Assembly (NCBI GenBank): GCA_030374765.1
Contig: JARGXX010000079.1
Coordinates: 124,001 to 188,000, forward strand
DNA from: Agarophyton chilense
Lineage: Eukaryota > Rhodophyta > Florideophyceae > Gracilariales > Gracilariaceae
Direction of reading: 5' to 3'
DNA length: 64,000 nucleotides
In this document: piece by piece, positions 22,592-34,246 of the stretch
Layout: every line of letters starts with the position of its first letter
Position numbering within the stretch: position 1 is the first letter of the stretch
Program-made: the position numbers and the translations under genes
The notes under the pieces: generated by a model
The model's input: only the letters and a program-made list of their open reading frames with translations
Databases searched by the model: none
What the model was told of the DNA's origin: nothing

Positions 22592-23037
22592 TCTGAAGGA
22601 GCAACGAAAAAGGTTGAGTCCTGTAGGCCGCTGGGGCCCGAGGTATACTACAGACGCCACGTGGACTGGCCGACCTTCGCTGGAATCATTTAGATAATTA
22701 TTTTATTTTAATTAGTATAATAGATTAGCATTACAGTGCCACGGATATCCCAGCGCTTCGCCATTGCTATTTATTTGGCTCGAGGGTCGCTTCGCCCTTA
22801 GAGTAAGGTAGGCAGCGTTAGGATACTAAATTACCCCCTTTGGTACATTAGTTCCACCAATTGGTCTTCCAGCCATCGTTTACGTAGCTCCAACCTGTTG
22901 GACTACGCAGTAAACGCCAGCCCATTTCACCAAGTACTCTGGGAGTGCCGCCGTCAAGGATACGAACCTTAGGACCCGCTCTAGCACGCTAACCCAGGTT
23001 GAGGCCAGTACGCTGACCGACCAGTCATTGCGTTACC
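22592..23037 (+). repeat. Element C 5' LTR
   Basis: This is the 446-bp left copy. It ends CGTTACC where the right copy ends CGTTACA. It is followed by three T residues and the primer-binding site. It is the same family as the solo LTR at 7795-8240. Confidence 0.95.
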
Positions 23038-23040
23038 TTT

Positions 23041-23060
23041 TGGTCTCTCGACTTAGGATC
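23041..23060 (+). promoter_or_regulatory. Element C primer-binding site
   Basis: TGGTCTCTCGACTTAGGATC follows the 5' LTR after a 3-nt gap. Its complement fits a tRNA 3' end with CCA, discriminator A, acceptor strand UCGAGAG, T-stem CUAAG and T-loop end GAUC. Element B uses a related site (TGGTCTCCCGACTTTG), so both probably prime from the same or sister tRNAs. Confidence 0.85.
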
Positions 23061-23162
23061 TCTTTGGAATAGTTGAACGGACCAGTGGGAAGAAGATTTA
23101 TCTGGATTCTAGCCTTCGGTTCAAATCCCCGACGAACCAGAAGTACAGAAAGAACCGCTATT

Positions 23163-25293
23163 ATGAATGCAAGAAGCGCACCCAACCGACCAGACCATAA
23201 GTCTCTTACGGCAGGACCAGTTGCCACTGCAACGCCGACGATGTCGCCTGAACCACAGGTTGATACGATTAGAAACCGCAAGAGCACGAGAAGTCAGCCG
23301 CAGAAATTACTGACTCTCCTGGACGACCCTGAAAGGATTCGCCGAGAACCCACGGTAGCAGCGCGTTTACGAGAACGCCTCACCAGGGCCACTTCTAGGC
23401 CAGGAACACCACAAGGAAAACCCCGTAAGACCGAAGGAATTAGGGAGAATATTCCCGCAGGGCTTCCTCACCTTCTCTGGCCACGTCTCCGTCAGCTCTG
23501 CTCAGCCCATGTGGATTCCATTACGGACATGCGACTCGCTACGGCGATCGCTGACCATACGGATTACCTCATTACGCGATTCGACCCCAAGGTCATGGAG
23601 GCTGAGCTATTCATAAACTCCCTTGTTCAGGCCGTTCAAGGAGCAGTCACCAGCTAGACAGGCAGTGCGGTCCCTAGGACAAATCCACAAGTCAACCATC
23701 CGGCTTCCATATGGCCCACCCCTCCCGAACCCCCAAGAGTGGCGGTATTACCCACCCTTTCCGAAAACCTCATCAGTAAAATCCAATGGAAAGACAATAT
23801 AGGAGCACAAGAGAGGCTCTGCGTCTAAAAGAGAGACAGGTTGCCCTTCCCAAAGGACAATACGAGGTACAGCGACCTCAGGGCTCCATCGGATCTGATA
23901 GAGAGATCGATCCTTTAGGTCCCTATTCAGCTGAAAAGAAAGAAGTCACCGCAGGAAAAAGAAGAACAGAGGTAGTGGAAGAAGAGGCCATTCGGACACG
24001 AGTGATTCCGAATCCGCCTCGACCGAAACATCCGACTCGGAAGTGGATGAGGCTGCCGTTCGAGGTCTCAAACCACTGAAAACGACAAACGAAGTTTTCC
24101 TTAAAGTTCTGCACTACCGGAGGTACCGGTTGGCTGACAGGTCTCCGAAATATTCTGATTCAGTGGCTCGAAGAGTCGCCAAATGGCCCAATCGGATGCC
24201 ACTAAACATCACGGATAAGTTCTCGGGTTCCGATACCATTGCTGTCCTTAGGTTTCTCAGTTTGTTCCGTACGGCCTGTGATCAGAACGGTGTCGACGAG
24301 GGCGCCTCTCTGTACCTTTTCCAATTCTTCCTCACAGTACAGGCGCGTGACCGAGTGGTTTCGAAGATATCTGGCACAACTGACCTCGTGGATGCTCAAG
24401 ACCGTGAGCTCCCCAGGTCATACCCTCAGGTTGTTCATTACCTCTTGGAAACTTACGCCACGGATGAAGATATAAGGGATGTCCACCAGGAAGTAATATC
24501 CTTTAGGCAGAGCTCCAACATGATCGAATTGGCTTTCGTAGACGACCTATGCAAGCAGGCTTATCGATGTGGAAACGTATTCTACGAAGGCCGGATTAAA
24601 AGCCACTTCATCACGAAAATACTCCCTGTCATTCGGTCACATGTCCGTGTTTACCACACGGAAACTCCACAATACTCCTTCCGAAGGCTGGTTACTTATG
24701 CCGAGGGTTATGGCAAAACCTACAGGAATCTTAGGCACAATTCTGATCTACCCAGAGGACACGCAACTTCATTGCATAAACCCAACCAAGCCCATTTAAA
24801 TAGCTCCACGGAATCTGACATGGATTCATCACTCCATTATGCCGACTCGGGAGATTTCCTTTCGGTTGATTTCAGTGCTATTCCGTCTGGACCCCCATCA
24901 TTTACCTCCCAGGGAACTACAGCGACCACTGGCCCACCTACACCCAAGTATTCTCCATTCCGCCCCGCAAGGACGTTTTCGTTCCCTCCCCAAGGGCTTG
25001 CTCCTCTGCTTTTCAATGGTCCATTCTTGTGACTGCACGAGGTATCTGCCTGAGGACGCACGCAAAACCTCCCAGCCATAAGAAAAGACAATTACAGGGT
25101 GCGACGATCCGAAGGAATGTTTAACAGGGTGCAGCAACGAGCCACGGGGACCCCTGTGAGCTCACGCTATGCGACGTCTCCGGAAACTCCGATCAAAGCC
25201 CCACAGGTCCAAGCCATTTTAGACGCTACGGACGACCCGGAAGAGAAATATTATCGTCAGGAAGAAATAAAAACCCCATCGGAAAACTCTTAG
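23163..25293 (+). pseudogene. Element C gag remnant
   Basis: The likely start is the ATG at 23163 (MNARSAPNRPDHKS). A first block (23163-23657) is basic and ends at a TAG. A second block (24043-25032) holds the Retrotrans_gag-like domain, with NITDKFSGSDTIAVLRFLSLF and later FVDDLCKQAYRC. A third piece runs to 25293. Stops and frameshifts separate the pieces. Confidence 0.8.
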
Positions 25294-25489
25294 ATGGTCG
25301 ACGCGAGGCAAATCCTCCCTCTTCATGCCCCTGCCTCAACCAATTGGACGGTCATGAGCCAAGAAGCTCCTAACCTCCGAATACAAACCTCCCACAATGG
25401 ACGACTCAGGAAGAATCAGAATCGGAACACAGTAGCGACCCTCTCTGTATCCTCAAGAAAGATAATTATAAAGTTCTAGTAACCGTGGG

Positions 25490-25968
25490 ACTTCGTTCCA
25501 ACAACTCTCGAGTGACCACAGCCGTATTGGACACAGGCACTGGTCCTTATTTGGCCATCCTAAGCTACTCCCACCTGGTTGGCAATATTTCGTTCAGGAA
25601 AGGGAGACCCCCAGGATTACCGATGCATCACGTAGACCAATGGACATTAAAGGGATAGTACCACTTTACCTCCAATTAGGACTATTCAAAGTCCGCACGT
25701 GGTTCCTTGTATGTCCTCACTCGGGCGCTGAGGGAATCCTAGGGACCTCCATTATCGATCATTACATTAAGGCCATTTATCCAGACCTTAGGAAAATCGC
25801 GTTCTATCGCGCAAATTCCATTTCCATAACTGGTTCTCTCCCAGGGCCAGAAGCAAACCGCAAACGAGCGGTTGTCTCCGAAACCACGAAGTCCAATATG
25901 GTTCGCCTTTCAAAGGCCATAACGATACCTTTGATGACCCAAATCACTGTATCCGTCCATTCGCAGTC
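25490..25968 (+). pseudogene. Element C protease remnant
   Basis: The frame contains AVLDTGTGPYLAIL, the retropepsin active-site motif with its Asp intact, and GILGTSIIDHYI, the usual C-terminal Ile-Leu-Gly motif. It is cut at 25968 by the family-D solo LTR. Confidence 0.82.
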
Positions 25969-26632
25969 TGTAGTATCCGCTCTAACGGAGAGAGCAGACA
26001 CCTGCGACAGCGTTCGGACTGCCGATGGGTCGCTTGCGGCGAAGGAAAAGGGGTGGTAGAGCTACAACACCAGCGAGCTGGAAGTGGGGTGTAAGTCCAC
26101 TACTCACCAGCGAGGGTGAACAGTGCAACTTTAAAACGTTGATGAGACGTAGGTACGAGACGGCTCGTGAAGTGGTTAGGGGCTGACTATCTATTATAGC
26201 TCGTCCGGATCTCCGGTTAAGGAATCCTAAGCGAGGAACAGAATAGTCATGATGCCCATGTTGTCTCCTTTACTTGGAGTCGGCGCTCACCTCTGGTACA
26301 CTATATACTGTGTGCCAGGGTGAGTGCCCAAATAATACGTAAATAATACCCAGCGGTCAGCCACTTAGCCAAACCACTGTATGGGTACGGTCCCTAATGG
26401 ACTTACATCTACAGAGGGTAGTAAAACCAGCCACGTGGATCGCTACTACATGCGCCGTTGCAAGCCACTCCGCTCGTGATACCACGTATACCAACAATGT
26501 ACCCTGCCTCCTGGCATCCTACGCGATGTGTCGCTTCTTATCCTAGCAATGACCAGGCCACTCAGTAATGAGTTCCAAACGCGACTTTGCGACAAAGAAA
26601 CCATCGGAACGCCGAAGTAGTAGAATACTACA
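25969..26632. repeat. Solo LTR of family D inside element C
   Basis: This 664-bp block begins TGTAGTAT and ends ATACTACA, an 8-bp terminal inverted repeat. It is flanked by a perfect duplication CAGTC (25964-25968 and 26633-26637). It lies exactly between the protease and RT parts of element C, whose coding sequence resumes at AIQNHPKWV. A second copy lies at 43928-44528. No internal coding part of family D is present in the window. Confidence 0.93.
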
Positions 26633-29600
26633 CAGTCCACAGGTCTCGTGGCGATTCAGAACCACCCAAAATGGGTTCTGAAGCATCTTACCTTAATGGC
26701 TAATGGAGTAATGTACATCCGCTCCAACAGGCCCCTCTTGGTAACAATCAGCAACTTCATGGATAAGCCCGTACGGTTACCTAAAGCTGCAGGGATTGGA
26801 ATCACTCTACCTGTGCCCGTGCTTATCATGGAAGCCCGATTGGATAACCTTTCCACGCCAACTCCTGACGAGGACGTTGACTCATAGGAGGGGACAGTCG
26901 CTATCGGCGCAGAACTCGAATCCTATAAGCCCCAGGTACTTGATCTCCTCAGGGAATACCAGACCATGTGGTCAGGTAGATTGAGAAAAATCAGAGCCGA
27001 TGCACACGGCATTGACATTCAAAACCATGTTAAACCACAGTTCCAGCACGCATACTATACAGGCCTGAAGGGTGGGGAAATTGTCGCCGACCAGATGAAC
27101 AAAATGTGCAAAGCTCACGTCATAGAGCCGACACCTCCTAACCAGTCCGAATCGTCAAGTCCCCTTGTTCTCGCGGCGAAGAAAGATGGCTCCATCAGGT
27201 TCTGTGTCGACTACAGGAAGCTTAGCGAAGAAACCAAGAGGGACTTAAACCCGATACCCCATATGGATGACTGTGTAGATTTCTCAGGTGAAGCGGCCGT
27301 ATTTACCACACTGGACGCTAACTCCGGATTATGGCAAATCCATTTGGCCGAAGGTGCAAGGGCGCTGACAACCTTCACCACCCATGAAGGTCTATTCAGA
27401 TTTACTCGTATGCACCTTGGTTTGAAGAATGCGCCAGCAACCTTCCAACGGCTAATGGACATCATACTGACCAGAGTCGAATGGAAATTCGCCCTGGTCT
27501 ATTTACATGACGTAATCATCTTCTCACGTACCGTGAAGGAGCACCTTCGCCACGTGAAGAAGGTGCTAACAATCGTACAGGACGCAGAAATAACACTGAA
27601 ACCCCGCAAATGCGCCTTCTGTCAGACCTCGGTGGACTACCTCCGTCACATCGTCATCCTAGGAAAGCTAAAGGTAGCCACACGGACAACGAATGCGATC
27701 CACCAGTGTAAACCTCCCAGAACTAACACCGAACTTCGATCCTTCGTGGGTTTGTGCAATGTTTACGGACGTTTCGTCCAAAGTTTTGCTAAAGTCTCGG
27801 CCCCTCTTAACGCAATGCTGAGGAAGGGAACAACTTTGGAGTTCAAGGCCCTTACCAACGACCAGTAAGAGGTATTTCAGACCCTAAAGAGCAAATTGCT
27901 GAACCCTCCTATTCTGTCTTTACCAAAACCCAATAGGCCCTTTGTCCTGGACACAGACCCTTCTGATGTCCAAGTGGGATGTGCACTGCTACAGGAACAG
28001 AAGTTACCGAAGGAATGTCGACCTTTTGGATACTGGAGCAGAACGCTCACCAGCGCGGAGAGGAAACTACAATACAACCGAAAAGGAATGTATAGCCATC
28101 GTATGGTCCGCACTGACACTCCGTCCATACCTAGAGGTAGATAGGTTTTCCATTAGGACAGACAACGCTTCACTCCGCGGGATACTCAATATGTCCAATG
28201 CATCAAGTCGCCTCGCTCGTTGGCGCCTTAGGCTGTCAGAGTATGACTACGATATAACTTATAGGCCAGGCATCAAGCACCAGGCAGCAGATGCCCTCTT
28301 GAGAATCATTACCGACGGAACCTATGACACTCCATTGGACGACTTCATTCCTACCCCCTTCACAGATGATGGATCCAGGGTTACACGCAAATGGATTACC
28401 TTGTGGGTAAGGTCAAAGTGGATGATTCTGAGGTAAAGGAGAATGAAGTCTACCTATTGGACTGGGAGACAGTACCGCCCAATTCGAGACCATTTCAGGT
28501 TAACACGATAGCCCCAGAGGAAAAAGAACTGCTCCCTATAAATATTGAGGAACTCCTACAGGTGCAGGTCAAAAACGAGTACTACAAAGATACAGCCCAC
28601 TTGGTAGGAACTCCTAAATGCCTGTTCGACTATGACCGATTCGGAATACTGTCTCGCCGGTCACCGCTGGATGACGCACTCCAACGGGTAGTTCAAAGGT
28701 CACTAAGGGCGCGATTCCTATACCTCGCCAATTTCCCTCGCTTCGCTGGTAACCTTGCAGGCAGACGAATGTACCGGACCCTAAGGAAGTTCTTCCACTG
28801 GCCACTAATGGCGCAAAACAAATGGCAGACCGCACATAACTGCACTTCGTGCACACAAATCCGAGGGTTTCGCGCCAACGATCAGGCCAAATTGAAACTC
28901 TTTGCCGCCGCGGGCCCGCTGGAATTTTTCGCAATCGGTATACTTGGACTTTTGCCTGAGTCGTCCCATGGGAAACGGTTTGTCTTGGTAATAACCGATA
29001 TGTTTACAAAACTTTCCCGAGCCCTATCCCTAGCAAATTCAAAAGCCACGGATGTCGCTAAGGTCTTTTTGTCCCACTAGGTATATCCATATGGAATGGA
29101 ACTCTACCTCCTTACGGATTCTGGCAGACAGTTTGTATCCAAATTATTTTCACACGTTTGTGCTATCTTAGGTATCAAACATGGGACCACCACGGCCTAC
29201 CACCCGCAAACCAATGGCCAAGACGAACGCTTCAACCGCACCCTTCTGAGCCGATTGGCACACTATGTACCGGAGCACCATTAGAACTGGGAAGACTACG
29301 TTGAACCACTGGTTTATGCCTACAACATGGAAGGACACGCTTCCATGGGGACAACACCTTTCTATTTAACGCTAACGAGATCGCCACCGCCGATAGCTGT
29401 TGACCTTAAGGAGTTTATTATACCCCAGGACGTAAATGAAGAACTGACTCCTACCCAGGCGAAGCGCTACTCGCGCCGACGCATCGACCCCATTATCCAG
29501 TCGGCTAGAGCTGTACTGACCAAAGCCTAACGGCGCTACAAGGTCAATTTTGGCAAAGCAGTCTGGAACACACATACCTTTGGGAAAGGAGAATTGGGTT

Positions 29601-30150
29601 ACCTGGACCGGCCATCGAAGGACAATGATGAACTCGAGGACACTATGCGGAAGCTCTAACCCCGCTCCTAGGGACCATAAAAAGTTCTTGAGGGCAATCA
29701 ACACACCATTACGATACTAGTTGACGGGCTACAGGACACCTTATATATTGATCGGGTGACTCGAGCCCCCAGCTCTCCTGCACCACCACAGTCCCAGCCC
29801 TCTGGCCCAACGGAACCACCACGACCTCAGGTCGACGCTCAAGTCTCCACACCCTCTAAGGCAGTTTTCGCGTACCCGACTAGCCCCTTGGATTCCATGG
29901 TCGATGCCAATGACGATGACCCATCTCTTCTAAACAACTCCGATGGATTCGCCCCTCTGGACCACACTCTCCTTCCGGAGAATAAACACAAACCGGCATA
30001 CGTGATAGAACGCGTCATCTCCGCCGGTCGGGGAGAAGATGGAACTTTGCGCTATCGCATCCGTTAGTTCGGCTACCCCTAAGGAAGACAGTGGGCAAGA
30101 GTCTCAAACCATTGCGCCTATTTTGATCGCCCGCTATAGGCGCATAATCG
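26633..30150 (+). pseudogene. Element C pol remnant (RT-RH-INT-chromodomain)
   Basis: The RT (26966-27868) has FCVDYRKLSEET, FTTLDANSGLWQ, and YLHD in place of YxDD. It ends at a TAA, after which RNase H follows in frame (FVLDTDPSDVQVGCALLQ) and then in a shifted frame (ITYRPGIKHQAADAL). Integrase (28391-29530) has the FHWPLMAQ and CTSCTQIRG zinc block, AIGILG where the family has AIDILG (first catalytic Asp lost), ELYLLTDSGRQF (second Asp kept), and NGQDERFNRTL (Glu kept). A chromodomain remnant near 30.0-30.1 kb reads YVIERVISAGRGEDGTLRYRIR, then TAG where Trp is expected, then FGYP. Confidence 0.9.
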
Positions 30151-30483
30151 GCCGCACGGAGCGCAGCCTTCAAAAGGGGGCAACCATTGGCCTTTATAAT
30201 GACAACACGCCTCCTAAAACACCTCCCAGAACGCCTGCCCACACAACGGTCCGTCGTAGCTCCCGCATCAGGGAACAAAGTCAGTTCTCAGGCGACTCGC
30301 GAAGAAGACCTGAGGAAGCTCTCAAGGTTCGGGCGGCGCCCGACGGCAAGCAGGTTTGGGGAATACAGGATCGAATTTGGGAAAGAAGAGGCATTACTTT
30401 ATTTTGACTAACTAGCAGAGGCCTAACAGCCCTCGCCATGACCTCAACGTTCGTGAAAGCGCTGCGAACAACAACAGGACTCA

Positions 30484-31309
30484 CTAAGGTGGTGCAGTAG
30501 TAGCCACGTCGACTTCACGGGAACCCGCAGGAGCAAAACAGGGGCTAGGATCCCCCGAAAGGTCTACTGTACCCGCCGGACGAAATCTCACGTGAGGCGA
30601 AAGGAAGCCCTCGTACAGATCCGAAAAAAGTTTGTTCACCCTGAACTGGTCCTGGGCTTTCTCCTCATAATGGCCATACGACATTTCCGCTTGGATGAGG
30701 GTATGACAGCGCGTCGCCGAACGTGGATCCACAGGACAATGCAACCAATGCTTATAGTACGAGACGTTGCGCGCGTTTTTATTGCCCCTGCGGAAATCGG
30801 GGATTTTAGCAATCCTCCTGGCATCGAGGTATAGGTGACGTAGGCTCTACAATTCTTCCATAGAGGTCAGCAGAATCGCATGACGCACTCCCCGCGGGTT
30901 TCGTCCGATGGTACGGTCATAACGGTCCCCGGGACGCTCATACGCCAGTCGTTACCCAGAAGAGCCCCCTTCTAGGTTTTTCCAAGCCACGGCGTCGTTG
31001 CCCACCGGTTGGTTCGTCATTAAATGCATAGAAAAACCGACAGAAGCCACAAAGTTCGGAGGGAGAATGGCGTATCCGACAGGCTTATAAGGCGAGTTCG
31101 GCATCGCGCGCGACCAATGTAAAAGTACCACGATGGGAAGATCAGATGATGGAATTGACCCGAGCGGACTGAAAAACGTAAACCACGGTGGACGAAGCGC
31201 GTAGGGTCCCCAAAGAAAAAGTGGAGACTAAGGAAGGCCCCAATGAACTTCAGGGGAAAACAAGCCAAGGGAAAATCCCGCCAACGCTCCACGAGGAATA
31301 GGACGGCGA
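30484..31309 (-). pseudogene. Opposite-strand accessory frame of element C (decayed)
   Basis: Downstream of the chromodomain, the minus strand can be read from about 31309 to a stop at 30484, roughly 275 codons. There are three stops and one shift in phase near 30957. It is antisense to gag-pol and lies at the same place as the longer frame of element B. The C-terminal parts look alike in layout: HCPVDPRSATRC then a helical stretch with GHYEEKAQDQFRV here, ACLNRPGPCS then RHADHTAAINQAV in B. Both also contain SSDLP. The similarity is weak and judged by eye. Function unknown. Confidence 0.45.
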
Positions 31310-31531
31310 TGCATCTATGGCCAGTGTCTACGGCGCTCTTGAGTTTCAGTCCTTAGGAAACATAATTGCCACCCCGGCGCCGATGGTCAGCGCACACTTC
31401 CTGGTATCCCTGCAGGTCATGACGACGCGACTTCCCGTCCCGCCCAGTGTTAATGGGAGCAACTAAGCGCTCACCTCCCCTGGGTCAATCATGAGGCAAT
31501 CTGGACTTCGCCGTGACGGTGGAATTCTAAT

Positions 31532-31541
31532 GAGGGAGATA
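31532..31541 (+). promoter_or_regulatory. Element C polypurine tract
   Basis: GAGGGAGATA directly precedes the 3' LTR on the plus strand, confirming the orientation of element C. Confidence 0.7.
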
Positions 31542-31987
31542 TGTGAAGGAGCAACGATAACGGTTGAGTTCTGTAAGCCGCCTGGGCCCGAGTTATCTTA
31601 CAGAAGCCACGTGGACTGGTCGACCTCAGCTGGACTTATTTAGATAATAATTTTATTCTAATTAGTGTAATAGGTTAGCATTACAGTGTTAGGGAGATCC
31701 CAGCGCCTAGCCATTGCTATTTATTTGGCTCGAGTGACGCTTCTCCCTTAGATTAAGGTAGGCACCGTTAGGATACTAAATTACCCCCTTTAGTACATTA
31801 GTTCCACCAAGTGGTCTGCAAGCCATCGTGTCCGTTGCTCCGATCTTTAGGACTACGCAGGAAACGCCAGCCCATTGCCCCAAGTAGTCTGGGAGTGCCT
31901 CCGTCAAGGATACGAACCTTAGCACTCGCTTTACCTCGCAACCACAGGTTGAGACCAGTACGCTGACCCACCAGTCATTGCGTTACA
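31542..31987 (+). repeat. Element C 3' LTR
   Basis: This 446-bp right copy starts TGTGAAGGAG and ends CGTTACA. It is followed by the GACGG duplication. Confidence 0.95.
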
Positions 31988-31992
31988 GACGG

Positions 31993-34116
31993 GCTCAGTT
32001 TCCTGGGTTCCGTCCGTGCCCAAAGTGACCTGTTGAGGTGCCCTAGGAGTCGAATTCGCCTTCCATTCAAGGCGAGCCACTGCTGGTTGGGGATCGAAGA
32101 CTTCCCGATGGTTCTGCTGCCGCATCTGTATGAGCATGGCTCGTAGCTGGGAAGCCACGCTGCCACACTGCGTCGCAAATGGTGAGGAGATAAACAAGAC
32201 TAGCAAAGGATTTTGCATGTTGTGGGGTATCATAATGCCACTGTGGTTGTTTTTGGTTGGACCTTATTAAGGAATGGCATTGCCGTTCTGTATAAGAGCC
32301 GCCCACCAACTTGGTTAGCATATGGTTTTACAAAAACCTGGAGGTGTGGAGAGGATACCATCGTTGAAGGATTCAATAGTGGTTCCGACGGTATCCCACC
32401 AGATACTGAACTCGACCAGTTGGAACTGGGATACGAATGTTACTCGACCTGAGAGGAGTCGATCAGATGAATCGCTTGCCCATGAGATGTGTGCCTAGCT
32501 GCTCCATCATTGGTCTGGGATGCTTCTTCGATCCCGAAGACTGACCGATTCGGTTTATCCTTTGTCTCTTTTGGTGTGGGAGCCACTGCCCTTTTTCCCA
32601 TTCGTAGCGTATTTCGTAGGCCCTGCGCATAACGCGCCAATGCTTTGCAGTCCACCTTACGGATTGTACCAAGGTAATTTCTTACCTGCGACCTTTCTGG
32701 TTTGTGAATGTTCTCAGCGTACATTGACTTCAATCTTGCGGTATTAAAAACACTGCCGCGTAGGGAAGCCGTCGCCCAGAGCGATCGTGCGTAATCCAAT
32801 TGGGTTTTTTATGCTTGCTGACGGTGTGTGAGCACCTCAGAGTAGGTCTCCTGAATCACCTCATCGGTTGCATATGTTTCCTAGAGGAAGTTCACCACCT
32901 GTGGGTATGTAGTCAGCATTTGTATCTGTTCGATCATCCACCGTCATGTTATTGTAACTACATCGCGGCATCTTCACAAAACCCATTTTGGTCACATGCT
33001 ATTCTGAACCTCTGAAGGAAGTCGATGAAAGCGATGGGGTCATCTCCCGATAAACGGGTATCCCCTATCTGGAAACTAAGCTTCCGGTGATGCTAAGTTT
33101 GGTTCTGAGACACCTCTTTCGTATACTCAGAGTTCTTGTTCTCCAACCTATAGGTGTGATAGTCGACCGCCTTTGTAGAAAGGTCGTTCAACGGATCTAT
33201 CACCTGTAGGTTGAGTTCGTTGTCGGTATCTGATTCAGACGAGTTAAACCGTTTGGTCTTACCCTTGCGGTTATTTTTCTCCTGCTTACGACGGGAAGTC
33301 TTCCTGTGTTTCGGTAAACCTCTTTGGTTGTCATCCGTAGACCCACAAGATTCGGTTTCCGAGCTCGAAGAGTCAGGAAGCGGTTGGTGCCTCTTTCTCT
33401 TCGCCCTTTTCTTTTTTTTCTTTTTCTTACTAGATGGTCGTCGGTGTCGCTCCTCTTCCGAGCTCAACGACCCATCTTTTTTTTTACCACCAGGGTCTCC
33501 TCCAATGGTTTCCTGCGCAGGACTTCCAAGAGGTTTCGGTAGGTAATAATACACTGGGCTCTCAATCGCCGCAGGCTCCGCCCCTCTCCGAATTAATTCG
33601 TGCGGCTTCCAACTAGTTTTCGAAGTTGGAAGATTGGTTTGAAGATCGAAAATAACATGTGGTTTTTGAAAAGGGGCTTGGGCCTCCACCTTCACGGTGA
33701 TCGCTTTTATCCCTACTTCGGGTCGCAAACCCCATGGATCTGTAGAGATAGCGCTACCAATTGGTCGATTTGTTCTCTTACCTCGTTCTCGAGGTAATTG
33801 ATGATAAATACCGGCCCACGGTTTATTATTTCCTGATATGCCCGATCCACCCAACACGGGTAGTTGAATCAACATCTACACGGAGACAGGGGGGTTCATC
33901 CTGTTGTACAGCCACATTGGCATATTGGGATTCTGTCGAGGGACGTACTGTCTATCGTCCTGCCGCATCGACCTGAGTGGTTCTCGGCTTCCGAAGAAGT
34001 TCCTCGGGATTGTCCATAATTCGTTGTGCAAGTCCTCTCCGTGAGGGGAGGCCACCAACTGGTGCAACGGGCAGCCTAGTAACGCGCCTCGGCGCGCTTT
34101 TCGATGATTTCTCCAT
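31993..34116 (-). pseudogene. Element B gag remnant
   Basis: The likely start is an ATG at 34116 (MEKSSKSAPRRV), about 110 nt inside the primer-binding site. The frame shifts near 34.0 kb and then meets a stop at 33876. The block at 33093-33875 (ATG at 33875) carries a long lysine-rich tract (SSKKKKKKKRAKRKR) and acidic/serine stretches. Later blocks at 32440-32799 and 31993-32233 continue gag to the point where element C has inserted. The coding sequence resumes at the other side of C near 22.58 kb. Confidence 0.78.
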
Positions 34117-34222
34117 TTAGGTAAACTAATGAGTCAGCAGTTGCTATTTAAGTGACTTCTTCACCAAACGGTACGGACTCAACTCCAAATCCTTCCTTTC
34201 AATTCCAAATGTGGTGAACACC

Positions 34223-34243
34223 AAATTCAAAGTCGGGAGACCA
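34223..34243 (-). promoter_or_regulatory. Element B primer-binding site
   Basis: On the minus strand TGGTCTCCCGACTTTGAATT follows the 5' LTR after three bases. It shares TGGTCTC-CGACTT with the site of element C, with the same 3-nt spacing. Confidence 0.78.
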
Positions 34244-34246
34244 AAA

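Larger units (their letters stand above)
22592..31987 (+). mobile_element. Ty3/gypsy chromodomain element C, inserted in element B
   Basis: This 9396-bp element has two LTRs of exactly 446 bp and a perfect 5-bp target duplication GACGG (22587-22591 and 31988-31992). The left LTR starts TCTGAAGG and the right TGTGAAGG, so the left copy has lost its TG terminus by one substitution. A primer-binding site, gag, protease, RT, RNase H, integrase and chromodomain follow in order on the plus strand. The LTRs differ at roughly one position in eight by eye. A family-D solo LTR interrupts it between protease and RT. Multiple stops show that it is dead. Confidence 0.95.

Noticed and set aside
23110..23145. 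GGTTCAAATCC next to GAACCA, resembling a tRNA T-arm and CCA end
   Set aside because: The stem pairs poorly and no D or anticodon arm precedes it. It lies in the leader of element C.
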